DNA of 64,000 nucleotides from Nisaea sp. GTDB lineage: Bacteria > Pseudomonadota > Alphaproteobacteria > Thalassobaculales > Thalassobaculaceae. The stretch spans positions 310,001-374,000 of the forward strand of contig NZ_JAXMNY010000004.1 in NCBI RefSeq assembly GCF_034670185.1, in the 5' to 3' direction. Numbering within the stretch: the first letter of the stretch is position 1; every line of letters begins with the position of its first letter. A model generated the notes under the pieces. It made no database searches. It was not told the origin of the DNA and saw nothing but the letters and a program-made list of their open reading frames with translations. A program made the position numbers and the translations under genes. Of this stretch, positions 45,763 through 53,926 are shown in pieces.

Positions 45763-46362
45763 ATGCTCGAAGACTGGATCGCCGGGTTTGTCATTTTCGC
45801 CCTCACCCTCAGCCTGACACCCGGGCCGAACAACACGCTCTTCACGGCGTCCGGGGTCAATTTCGGAATCTCCCGCACAGTGCCCCACATCCTCGGCGTT
45901 GCCGTTGGATTCCCGGCCATGCTTGCCGCCGTGGCGCTCGGCCTCTGGTCGCTGCTGAGCGCTGTTCCGGGACTGCTGGAAGCCCTGCGCTACGTTTCCA
46001 TCGCCATCCTCATCTATCTCGCCTGGAGGATCGCTGGCGGAGCCGCCGGGAAAATCGGCCGCCCGGAGCGGCCCATGCGGTTCTACGAGGCTGCCGCCTT
46101 CCAGTGGGTGAACCCCAAGGCCTGGCTGATCTCGGCCAGTGCCATGACGACCTTCAGCGGTGTGGCTGCCAACGGCTCTCCGGACATCACCTCCCGGCTG
46201 CCTCTGATGTGCGCGCTGTTCTTTGCCATCGTGATTCTCTCCGGCTTCACCTGGGCCGGGATCGGCGCCGGTCTTTCGCGCTGGCTGCAGGACGGCATCC
46301 GGCTCAGGATCGCGAATAGTGTGCTCGCCCTGCTGCTGCTCTCGTCCCTGTTTCTGGCCTGA
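45763..46362 (+). CDS. LysE-family amino acid exporter
   Basis: 199 aa with about six hydrophobic segments. The family motif LSLTPGPNNTLFTASGVNFG, followed by HILGVAVGFPAMLAAVALGL, identifies the LysE/RhtB translocators. FYEAAAFQWVNPKAWLISAS is the second conserved region. It likely exports an amino acid or related compound. AAGG eight bases before the ATG supports the start. It is divergent from rnhB with a 274-base gap and converges end to end with the radical SAM gene. Confidence 0.92.
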   Translation: MLEDWIAGFVIFALTLSLTPGPNNTLFTASGVNFGISRTVPHILGVAVGFPAMLAAVALGLWSLLSAVPGLLEALRYVSIAILIYLAWRIAGGAAGKIGRPERPMRFYEAAAFQWVNPKAWLISASAMTTFSGVAANGSPDITSRLPLMCALFFAIVILSGFTWAGIGAGLSRWLQDGIRLRIANSVLALLLLSSLFLA

Positions 46363-47508
46363 TTAAAGCAGGCTGAGCTGGTCGCCTGCGCGCGGCGGGA
46401 CCACGAACCTGTCCATGCGCAGGGACGGGAATGACCCAGCCAGCCCCACGCGTTTCTTCGCCACCTCGAAGCGGCGGTGAATCAGGGCAGCGTAAGGCCC
46501 ACTGCCGCGCATCCGCTCGCCCCACTCCGCCCGGTAAAGGTCCCCGTCACGGGTCTGGCGGATCAGCGAATAGACCCTGTCCGCCCGGTCCGGAAAGTGC
46601 TGCTCCAGCCATTCCCGAAACTGTTCCTTGATCTCATGCGGCAGCCTCAGAAGGATATGGCCGACGCCGCGTGCACCGGCTTCCGCCGATGCCTCCACCA
46701 GCGCCTCAATTTCCCCGTCATTGATCGCCGGAATAATCGGCGCCGCCAGGACATGAACCGGAATGCCTTCCGATTTAAGCGCATGCACCACGTCCAGCCG
46801 CCGTCCCGGCGTTGCCGCCCTCGGCTCCATGATGCGGGCAAGGTGCCGATCGAGTGTCGTGATGCTGATCGCCACGGACACCAACCCGCGCGCCGCCATC
46901 GGCGCAAGAATGTCGATATCGCGGGTGACCAGCGCCGACTTGGTGACAATCGAAAGCGGGTGGCCAAAATCGGACAGGACCTGCAGCACCTCGCGGGTGA
47001 TCCTGTGCTCTTTCTCGATCGGCTGATAGGGGTCGGTATTGGTCCCGAGCGCCATCACGTCCGGCTTGTAGCCGGGCTTTCTCAGCGCGTCGTCGAGCAG
47101 GGTCGCGGCATCCGGTTTCGCCAGCAGCTTTGTTTCAAAATCGAGCCCCGGCGAATAGCCGAGATAGGCATGGGTTGGCCGGGCAAAGCAGTAGATGCAG
47201 CCATGCTCGCAGCCACGATAGGGATTGATCGAGCGGTCGAACGGAATATCGGGGGATTTGTTCCGGGCAATGATCGTGCGGGATGCATCGATCCCGACCT
47301 CGGTCCGTGGCCGGGCATCCAGGTCAGGAAAATCGGCGGAAGCACCCTGGAACGGATTATCTCCGGGCCAGCCGCCAATGACCCGCTGGCGCTGTTCCTG
47401 CTCGAACCGGCCGCTGACATTGCTGACCGCACCACGCCCCTTGTGCGGAGAACGCTGGATAATGTCCGGGTCCGGTGCATCCGGTAGATGAAAATCGGGA
47501 TCGACCAT
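46363..47508 (-). CDS. PA0069-family radical SAM protein
   Basis: 381 aa. The radical SAM cluster motif CxxxCxxC is in NPYRGCEHGCIYCFARPTHA, preceded by the DIPFDRSINPYRG text typical of PA0069/SplB-like proteins. TNTDPYQPIEKEHRITREVL and VSIAISITTLDRHLARIMEP continue the barrel. Reaction unknown; a resemblance to spore photoproduct lyase-type repair enzymes has been noted for the family. I start at the ATG at 47508; a TTG at 47538 would add ten residues. It converges directly with the LysE gene, with no gap. Confidence 0.9.
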   Translation of the reverse strand: MVDPDFHLPDAPDPDIIQRSPHKGRGAVSNVSGRFEQEQRQRVIGGWPGDNPFQGASADFPDLDARPRTEVGIDASRTIIARNKSPDIPFDRSINPYRGCEHGCIYCFARPTHAYLGYSPGLDFETKLLAKPDAATLLDDALRKPGYKPDVMALGTNTDPYQPIEKEHRITREVLQVLSDFGHPLSIVTKSALVTRDIDILAPMAARGLVSVAISITTLDRHLARIMEPRAATPGRRLDVVHALKSEGIPVHVLAAPIIPAINDGEIEALVEASAEAGARGVGHILLRLPHEIKEQFREWLEQHFPDRADRVYSLIRQTRDGDLYRAEWGERMRGSGPYAALIHRRFEVAKKRVGLAGSFPSLRMDRFVVPPRAGDQLSLL

Positions 47509-47549
47509 GGCCGGATGATAAATCCAGCAATGGAACAAAACAAGAACAA

Positions 47550-47759
47550 TCAGTTTTCCGAGGGTGGCTCGTCACTTTCCATACGATGCCGGTCGAGCCG
47601 TTCCGATGCCTGATCGCGACGCGCGGAGGCGGCTTCGTCTCCGACCCGCTGTTCTTTCGTGCGACCGAATTTCAGTCTGTTGTCGGCAGCTTTCTCTCCG
47701 GCGGCCTCACGGGTCTTCCGCTTGCGCGCCTGCCGCAGATTGACGATCTTGCCACTCAT
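47550..47759 (-). CDS. DUF4169 family small protein
   Basis: 69 aa, highly charged and helical: MSGKIVNLRQARKRKTREAA, then NRLKFGRTKEQR and RLDRHRMESD match the DUF4169 family, which is restricted to alphaproteobacteria as far as I recall. AGGAGG six bases upstream of the ATG at 47759 fixes the start. The function is unknown; the basic N-terminus suggests contact with nucleic acid or ribosomes, which is speculation. It lies upstream of the radical SAM gene on the same strand. Confidence 0.85.
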   Translation of the reverse strand: MSGKIVNLRQARKRKTREAAGEKAADNRLKFGRTKEQRVGDEAASARRDQASERLDRHRMESDEPPSEN

Positions 47760-47791
47760 TCGGCCCTCCTCACCGCACACATTATGGCGGC

Positions 47792-48853
47792 CTAGTCCAG
47801 CACCAGCTTATCCGGCCCCCGCCATTCCCGGCGCACTCGTTCCATGGTCTCCGGCCGCGCCATCCGGCGCAAGCGATCCACCACACCTGACAGCATCTTG
47901 TCACGCTGGCTCGCATCGCCGCTGTGCGACACCAGACCCTCGTTCTCGGCGTACCAACGGCAGCCCCATGTCGTGGTCCGCAGCCAGGTCAGGCGACGGA
48001 ATGGCAGGAACCAGGGCTCCAGCACGCGCGCAAGCGACGGCGGCACCGCTGTCCGATAGGTATCGTAGAAATCCGCGACATCCTCATTGCTGGGCTCTCC
48101 ACTCACGTCCGGGTCCCAGGTAACGGAGGTATAGAGGCTGGCATGCGCGAGATCGATTGCCGGAGATCCGTACTGGGTCTTCTCCATATCGACGAAGATC
48201 GCGCGGCCATCCTTCTGAACGACGTAGTTGCCGGGATGCGTATCGGTCAGAACAAGGGCCGGTGGCAAGGGCGCCCTGCCATGCTCGGCCGCGAAATCAC
48301 GGGCCCATTTGCGTTCTTCATCGAGAATGGCGCGTGCCTGCCGGTCCTGCACCAGGGCCGGGATGTAATCCGCCTGATCCTCGATCAGACTGACGAGTGC
48401 CTCCACCGGGCGCGCCGTCCAGGCGAGCGGAGCCGGATCGTCCGGCGTCGGCAAACGGTGCACGCTGGCCAGAGTCTCGGCAATCTGCAGCAGGTCCTTC
48501 GAAAGATCCACCGCCCGGCCCTCGACCGCATCGACGATCAGCGCACCGTTCGGTAGCCGCGGGCTCGGATCGAGATGGCCGTGAAGAACTGGCGTATGGC
48601 GGCTTGGGCCGGCACGCCGGAAGCATTCCGCCTGCAGGGACAGCGCATCCTCCGGGGTCACGTCGCGCCGAACCAGGCGCGGGACACGAGCCAGCAGGCG
48701 CTTGCCTTTCCACGACCGTTCACCGAGCAGGACGTGATCATGGGTCAACCCGCGTGCCGGCAACCTGATCAGATCTTCGAGAGCAAGCATGGGGAAGGTC
48801 TTGAGCTTCATCAGCTCGGCGTGGAGATTACGCAGGTCGGGGTCGGTCGTCAT
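47792..48853 (-). CDS. APH-family phosphotransferase (aminoglycoside/choline kinase fold)
   Basis: 353 aa. The Brenner-type catalytic segment reads PPALVLTDTHPGNYVVQKDG and the metal-binding Asp is in RAIFVDMEKTQYGSPAID, both standard for the protein-kinase-like APH superfamily, although the first motif has LTDTHPGN rather than HGDLHPGN. An N-terminal lobe with KGKRLLARVPRLVRRDV precedes. The substrate is unknown: a sugar, choline-like compound or other small molecule. It is divergent from the GT2 pair that follows, 110 bases apart, and could belong functionally with it. Confidence 0.85.
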   Translation of the reverse strand: MTTDPDLRNLHAELMKLKTFPMLALEDLIRLPARGLTHDHVLLGERSWKGKRLLARVPRLVRRDVTPEDALSLQAECFRRAGPSRHTPVLHGHLDPSPRLPNGALIVDAVEGRAVDLSKDLLQIAETLASVHRLPTPDDPAPLAWTARPVEALVSLIEDQADYIPALVQDRQARAILDEERKWARDFAAEHGRAPLPPALVLTDTHPGNYVVQKDGRAIFVDMEKTQYGSPAIDLAHASLYTSVTWDPDVSGEPSNEDVADFYDTYRTAVPPSLARVLEPWFLPFRRLTWLRTTTWGCRWYAENEGLVSHSGDASQRDKMLSGVVDRLRRMARPETMERVRREWRGPDKLVLD

Positions 48854-48963
48854 GGCCGCGAATGCTCTGAAATGCTCTAATTGGGGCTCCCTGCCGTGCT
48901 GGCGGGATCAGTTGCACCTCTGTTAACACACCAGATAGCGCAGCGGAAAGTTAAGGACCGGTC

Positions 48964-49758
48964 TTGGGATCATCGGACACATCGAAGAATGAAGATCTCT
49001 GGCGGGTGCCGCTGCCCGGCGCCCTCGGGCCACTGGACGCGCACGGCCGGCGCATCGGCTCACCGGCGCCGGATCTGTCGATCAGCGTCATCATCCCCTG
49101 TCTCAATGCAGAGAAGGGTCTGAAGCGCACTCTCGACGCGCTGGCAAGCGCCGAGCGTGCCGGCTTCACCCCGGAAATCATCATTGCCGATGGCGGCTCT
49201 ACCGACGCGACACGGGACATCGCCGAGGCGGCCGGCGCCAGGGTGATGGATTGCGCCCCCGGCCGCGGCATTCAGCTTGCGGCCGGCGCCAGGGCGGCCA
49301 AGGGAGACTGGCTCCTCTTCCTGCATGGGGACACCGCCCTGGAGCGAGGCTGGGCATCGAGCGTCATGGTGTTCACCAGCAATGACCGGAACCGCGAGCG
49401 CGGGGCGGTCTTCACCTTCGCGCTGGACGACGACAGCCCGGCGGCCCGGCGGCTGGAGCGCATGGTGCGCTGGCGCAATCGCTGGCTGGGCATACCTTAT
49501 GGCGATCAAGGCCTGCTGATCCATCGGCGCTTCTATCGCCGGCTCGGCGGCTACAAGGAGATCCCGCTGATGGAGGATGTCGAGTTCATCCGCCGCATCG
49601 GAATGAGCCGCCTCGCCCTGTTCGATATCCGGGCCGTCACCTCTGCGGAACGCTACGTGCGGAGCGGCTATCTCCGGCGCGCCCTGCGCAACCTGTTCTG
49701 CCTGACGCTTTTTTTCCTTCGGGTGCCGCCCCGGCTGATCGCCCGGATCTATAACTGA
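48964..49758 (+). CDS. GT2-like glycosyltransferase, TIGR04283 type
   Basis: 264 aa. The GT-A fold opens with LSISVIIPCLNAEKGLKRTL, EIIIADGGSTDATRDIAEAA has the nucleotide-binding Asp, and LLFLHGDTALERGW gives the DxD-like metal site (HGDT). GDQGLLIHRRFYRRLGGYKEIPLMEDVEF is the acceptor/catalytic region characteristic of the TIGR04283 group. That group was named for arsenosugar biosynthesis neighbourhoods. The start is TTG at 48964, supported by AAGGA six bases upstream. The TIGR04282-like gene follows after three bases, the usual pairing. Confidence 0.87.
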   Translation: MGSSDTSKNEDLWRVPLPGALGPLDAHGRRIGSPAPDLSISVIIPCLNAEKGLKRTLDALASAERAGFTPEIIIADGGSTDATRDIAEAAGARVMDCAPGRGIQLAAGARAAKGDWLLFLHGDTALERGWASSVMVFTSNDRNRERGAVFTFALDDDSPAARRLERMVRWRNRWLGIPYGDQGLLIHRRFYRRLGGYKEIPLMEDVEFIRRIGMSRLALFDIRAVTSAERYVRSGYLRRALRNLFCLTLFFLRVPPRLIARIYN

Positions 49759-49761
49759 CCG

Positions 49762-50391
49762 ATGGTGCGCAAGACTCTCATCATTTTCGCTAAAACCCCG
49801 CGCCGGGGGCTGGTGAAAAGCCGTCTCGCCCGGGATATTGGCGGCGGCGCCGCGACCCGCTGGTACCGTCTGAATCTTGCCCTGACCCTGCGACGGCTTG
49901 GCCTCACGAAGCGCTGGGATTGCCGCATCGTCGCGGCTCCCCACCACGCGGCCGCCTGGCCGTGGCCGAAGCCCTGGCGGTTCAGCCATCAGACGCGCGG
50001 TGATCTCGGCCAACGGATGCTCAAGGCTCTGCGGAGCGCCGGCAAGAGCCACACTGTGCTCATCGGCAGCGATATTCCGGGGATCGAGGCGCACCACATC
50101 ACGGCGGCTTTCAGGGCACTTGGGCAGAATGAAGCGGTGTTCGGGCCTTCAGCCGATGGCGGCTACTGGCTGGTCGGCTTCTCTCCGCGCTACAGGGGCA
50201 ATCCGTTCACGGATGTCCGCTGGTCCACTGAGTGGGCGCTTGAGGATACGTTGGCCGGTCTCCGGTCAGGCACGAAGGTCGATTTTGTCGCGGAAATGCA
50301 GGATGTGGACGAAGGCCCGGATCTGGCCGCAGCAATAAGCCGCGTCAGCCGGAGCGCCCGAACAGCTCGTGCTCGCGCAGGCGGGGCATGA
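49762..50391 (+). CDS. GT-A-like DUF2064 protein, TIGR04282 type
   Basis: 209 aa, opening with KTLIIFAKTPRRGLVKSRLA, the CofC/DUF2064 nucleotidyltransferase-like signature. TVLIGSDIPGIEAHHITAAF contains the metal-binding SD, and VFGPSADGGYWLVGF and DVRWSTEWALEDTL are further family blocks. It is the constant partner of TIGR04283 glycosyltransferases and may make or transfer the sugar donor. Its last 47 bases overlap moaB on the opposite strand. Confidence 0.87.
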   Translation: MVRKTLIIFAKTPRRGLVKSRLARDIGGGAATRWYRLNLALTLRRLGLTKRWDCRIVAAPHHAAAWPWPKPWRFSHQTRGDLGQRMLKALRSAGKSHTVLIGSDIPGIEAHHITAAFRALGQNEAVFGPSADGGYWLVGFSPRYRGNPFTDVRWSTEWALEDTLAGLRSGTKVDFVAEMQDVDEGPDLAAAISRVSRSARTARARAGGA

Positions 50392-50896
50392 TTTCGACGA
50401 AATTACAGGGCCTGAACCGGATATCGAGCTGATTTGCCAGGATATCGTCCCAGGCATCCTTACAGGCGCCGGTGGAACCAGGCAGGGCGAAAAGATAGGT
50501 GCCGCGGGTAACGCCCGCGATAGCCCGCGACTGGATGGTCGAGGTGCCGATCTTCTGGAAGCTGAGCCAGCGGAACAGCTCGCCAAAGCCTTCGATTTCC
50601 TTCTCGAAGACGGAGCGGAAAGCTTCCGGCGTCACATCCCGGCCGGTCAATCCGGTGCCGCCGGTCGAAATCACCACGTCGATACCGTCATCCTCGATCC
50701 AGGATGTCAGCTGCCCGGCAATCGCCGGAACATCGTCCGTCACGATTTTCCGGTCCGCCAGAATGTGACCGGCACCGGTCAGGCGCTGGACCAGCGTGTC
50801 GCCGGAACGGTCATCATCAAGATTTCGGGTATCCGAGATCGTCAGGATTGCAATGTGGACAGGAACGAACGGACGGGATTCGTCAATTCCGGGCAT
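50345..50896 (-). CDS. moaB: Molybdenum cofactor biosynthesis protein B
   Basis: 183 aa MogA/MoaB-like molybdopterin-binding protein. HIAILTISDTRNLDDDRSGD starts the domain, and DVVISTGGTGLTGRDVTPEA is the MPT-binding signature. TYLFALPGSTGACKDAWDDI closes the active region. It takes part in adenylylation of molybdopterin before molybdate insertion. The start overlaps the lytic transglycosylase stop by 14 bases, so both belong to one transcript even though their functions are unrelated. Confidence 0.92.
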   Translation of the reverse strand: MPGIDESRPFVPVHIAILTISDTRNLDDDRSGDTLVQRLTGAGHILADRKIVTDDVPAIAGQLTSWIEDDGIDVVISTGGTGLTGRDVTPEAFRSVFEKEIEGFGELFRWLSFQKIGTSTIQSRAIAGVTRGTYLFALPGSTGACKDAWDDILANQLDIRFRPCNFVEIMPRLREHELFGRSG

Positions 50897-52769
50897 GTTT
50901 CGGACCGCCAGGCTGCTGCGAAATGTCTATCGACTCATAACGCGGCCAGGATCCGGCGGCAATGTGATCCAGCGACGGCGCCGGCTGGCCAAGACGCAGC
51001 CGGTACATCCACAGATTGGTCAGGACCCGCTCGATGAATTCACGTGTCTCGTGCCGCGGAATGGATTCGATGAACAGCAGGGGATCTTCCTTGAAATCGA
51101 TCTTCCGCGTCCATTTCCGAAGCGTGCCGGGGCCCGCATTATAGGCCGCCAAAAGCTGGAACAGACCTTCATTGACACTGTCCTGCTTCAGCAGGTGGCC
51201 GACATATTCCTGTCCGAGCTTCAGATTGAGGGACGGATCCAGCAACGCCTTGCGTCCATCCCGGCTGCGGAAACTGCGATCTTTCGCTACGAAGGCCGCC
51301 GTGCGCGGCATGATCTGCATAACGCCAATCGCCCCGCGCCCGCTGCGCGCCGTCGCGCTGAACTTCGATTCCTGACGGGCGATGGCATAAATCAACGCCT
51401 TGTCGATGCCCGCGATGGAATCGAGTTGCCAGTCAGGCAGGGGATAAAAGGCCGCGTAGTAGGGCCGATCGCCCCGCGCCTTAAGGATTCCGGCGATTCG
51501 CATGGCAAGGCCCGGCATACCGTTACCGGCGGCGATTGTCATGATCGCACCGTGCATGAAGTCGGGCAGCACTGGATAGAGACGCCGCAATTCTTTCTCG
51601 GCGAGCTCGGTCCGGCCGACCTGCAACAAAGCAAAGGTACGCTGACCACCCTGAGAATTCAGCAATGCGTCCTGGGTGTCCTCGTCCAGCTCCGGCAGAG
51701 TCCAGTCGAGCGGCATGTCGATGCCAAGAGCCCGGCGCGCCAGCAGACCGTAGAAAGTCGCCGAGTGGGTTGCCGCCTGGGCCAGCCAGAGTGTCGCCTG
51801 CCGTGGGCGCCGTTCGGCAAGATGCGCGCGCGATGCCCAATAGGCACCGGCAGCCTTCACCCAGCGGGAAACGTCGGGTGCGCGGGCGAGAGATTCGAAA
51901 TGTTGAGAGGCCTCGTCATGCCGGCCCTCGCGCCAATGCGCCAGACCAGCCGTCCAGTGCGCGGTAGGGATCAGGCCTTTTGAAAGCTTGATGCTTTCGT
52001 TAGCGTAACGAATGGCTTTATCGTCAACATTGAAGACAAAATAGCCATGCGCGATCTCTGCTAGCGCATGGGCGCGGTCTGTGCCGCCGAGAGAGCGTCC
52101 AGCCTTGGAATTGAGATATTTGACTCCGCCCGTTGGGTATCCGTTACGAACGAAGCGCCGGATTTCACGGATCACACGGCGTCCCTGACGGGACACTTTG
52201 GGGCCGTTGCGGGACAGGTGCTGCTGCGGTTCGACCGCGCCATTCACCTGCGATGCTCCACTGCCGTTCAGATAACCCTTCTGCGGGCGAGCGGGCGCTT
52301 TCCAGCTCTTCGGTTTCCGGCGCAGGGCCAGCCGATAGATCTTGCGGGCACCCGGATGGTCCGCGTAATGCGCCATCCAGTCTTTTAGTTCCTTGTAGGT
52401 GGACCGATAGGCCGTCGGGTGCATGTAGCGCTGATAAAGCACGTGACCCATCAGGACACGGTTCTCAAGCGCTGCGATCAGCTTGTCGGCGGCACTCCAG
52501 TTTCCGGCTTCCTGAAGGGTGAAGATGGCCTGATACCGCTCCGCATCCAGCGCGCTGACAATATCGTAGTGGACACGCGGCACCGCCGGGTCCGTATCCA
52601 CGACACCAAGCGCGGACGCGCGCGACGGCATTGCATCGCCGCGAGCCGCGGCCGCTGCAGGTCCGGCATGTATCGAAATCGCCGTGGCAATGCCAAGAAT
52701 CGCACTCGCGACCAACGGCATGGAGAACCACCTGAACCGGCGAGTATTCGGTTTCACAACTTCGCTCAT
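50883..52769 (-). CDS. Soluble lytic murein transglycosylase (Slt70-like)
   Basis: 628 aa periplasmic enzyme cleaving the MurNAc-GlcNAc bond with anhydro-ring formation. An N-terminal hydrophobic signal (PLVASAILGIATAISIHAGPAAA) precedes a long superhelical TPR-like region (about 60-440). The catalytic SLT domain follows: LIYAIARQESKFSATARS (catalytic Glu), GAIGVMQIMPRTA and LLAAYNAGPGTL. This is the Slt70 layout. ATG 52769 is used; GTG 52775 is an alternative. It runs into moaB with a 14-base overlap. Confidence 0.93.
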   Translation of the reverse strand: MSEVVKPNTRRFRWFSMPLVASAILGIATAISIHAGPAAAAARGDAMPSRASALGVVDTDPAVPRVHYDIVSALDAERYQAIFTLQEAGNWSAADKLIAALENRVLMGHVLYQRYMHPTAYRSTYKELKDWMAHYADHPGARKIYRLALRRKPKSWKAPARPQKGYLNGSGASQVNGAVEPQQHLSRNGPKVSRQGRRVIREIRRFVRNGYPTGGVKYLNSKAGRSLGGTDRAHALAEIAHGYFVFNVDDKAIRYANESIKLSKGLIPTAHWTAGLAHWREGRHDEASQHFESLARAPDVSRWVKAAGAYWASRAHLAERRPRQATLWLAQAATHSATFYGLLARRALGIDMPLDWTLPELDEDTQDALLNSQGGQRTFALLQVGRTELAEKELRRLYPVLPDFMHGAIMTIAAGNGMPGLAMRIAGILKARGDRPYYAAFYPLPDWQLDSIAGIDKALIYAIARQESKFSATARSGRGAIGVMQIMPRTAAFVAKDRSFRSRDGRKALLDPSLNLKLGQEYVGHLLKQDSVNEGLFQLLAAYNAGPGTLRKWTRKIDFKEDPLLFIESIPRHETREFIERVLTNLWMYRLRLGQPAPSLDHIAAGSWPRYESIDISQQPGGPKHARN

Positions 52770-52799
52770 AACCACGCTAAGTAGGCCATGCGGAGACCA

Positions 52800-53012
52800 A
52801 TCTCAAGCAGCGATTTCGCTAAGCGCAAGCGTGTCAATTACCACAACTACTTAAATATGAACTTTGATGTAATGAGTGAATACATGGTAATACCTTGCGC
52901 AATATCAATTAGTTACAAGGTAAATATAGTATTAAGAGAACAGACGAGGCTTTCTTATCAAATTGATCAAATTAATCACTCTAATTTATTGAATAATTTG
53001 CTTTATTGTCAA
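52800..53012. other. AT-rich intergenic segment
   Basis: From about 52840 the sequence is visibly AT-rich (for example 52965-53000) until the 3' end of the uracil-DNA glycosylase gene. A 75-codon reading frame (52788-53015, plus) crosses it but has no ribosome site and no recognisable domain. A short inverted pair, TTATTGA (52987-52993) and TCAATAA (53009-53015), is present. It may be a remnant of acquired DNA like the 20.9-kb island. Confidence 0.6.
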
Positions 53013-53816
53013 TAAATCACGCCATGCCAGAGCCTTCTGACCGGTCGACCGGAGCAGGAAAGCCGGGTGAAATAACGGCACGGCCGGTAAAGCCTGTTCG
53101 AGGCCCGGATCCGCGAATTCGAAGCGCCGGCCACGCAGCCGCATGATCCCCTGGCGTTGATCCAGCAGGGCTTTCGCCGCCGTCCCTCCAACTGGAACGA
53201 TAATACGGGGGCGGACAAGAGCTATATGCCGACGGATGAAAGGCAGGCAGATCGCGATTTCCGCTGCGGTCGGCTCCCGGTTCCCCGGTGGGCGCCAGGG
53301 CAGAATATTGGTGATATAGGCGTTTTCAGCCCTATCCAGGCCGATCGACGCCATCATCCGGTCAAGCAACCGGCCGCTCGCTCCGACAAAGGGACGGCCC
53401 TGCCGGTCTTCCTCCGCGCCAGGCGCCTCTCCGATGAACATGACGTCAGGCGTCTCGACGCCCTCGCCGAACACGAGATTGGTGGCCGTCACCTTGAGCG
53501 GGAATCCCTCGAGGCTCTCCAGTGCCGCCCGCAATTCTTCAAGGGACTGGGCGGCACCGGCAAGCGCGCTGGCTGCTTTATCCGTCGCAGGCTCGGCAGA
53601 TACCGGCCTCTGGACTTGAGCGGCAGACGGGGCTTGATCTGCAGGTGGAGCCGAGGCCGGGGCGTTTTCCGCCCGGGACGCCGGAGCCAACGCTGCCTCG
53701 GACGCAGCGAACCAGTTGGTTTCCGCATCGCTGATCGCCTCGTCAGCGCCCATCTCGACATACCACTCGAGCAGTGCCTCTGGCGGCATTGCATTCTGTT
53801 CCGGCGAAAAACCCAC
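52986..53816 (-). CDS. Uracil-DNA glycosylase, family 4-like, lacking Fe-S ligands
   Basis: 276 aa. The UDG core has motif A VMFIGEAPGAEEDRQGRPFV, ITNILPWRPPGNREPT, and motif C VPLFHPAFLL. Family 4 enzymes hold a 4Fe-4S cluster with four cysteines. Here the N-terminal pair is absent (SLEGFPLKVTATN), the third is Trp (LPWRPP) and only the fourth position keeps Cys (AICLPF), so the cluster is probably lost. An Ala/Pro-rich linker (about 35-85) precedes the core. I start at GTG 53816 (GAAGGA nine bases upstream). Its final codons lie in AT-rich sequence. Confidence 0.85.
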   Translation of the reverse strand: MGFSPEQNAMPPEALLEWYVEMGADEAISDAETNWFAASEAALAPASRAENAPASAPPADQAPSAAQVQRPVSAEPATDKAASALAGAAQSLEELRAALESLEGFPLKVTATNLVFGEGVETPDVMFIGEAPGAEEDRQGRPFVGASGRLLDRMMASIGLDRAENAYITNILPWRPPGNREPTAAEIAICLPFIRRHIALVRPRIIVPVGGTAAKALLDQRQGIMRLRGRRFEFADPGLEQALPAVPLFHPAFLLRSTGQKALAWRDLLTIKQIIQ

Positions 53817-53926
53817 TGAATCCGTTCCTTCAATCTTGCCGCACGGCCTCTCGCGTCGCTTGTCGCGACAAAACAGCTGTGCCAAGTAAGACAGTAACCT
53901 GTGTAAGAAACGATTTGGAGAGGTTC

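Noticed and set aside
52788..53015. 75-codon plus-strand reading frame in the AT-rich segment
   Set aside because: No ribosome site, no recognisable domain, random-looking composition and overlap with the end of the glycosylase gene; AT-rich sequence readily yields such frames only when stops are avoided by chance.
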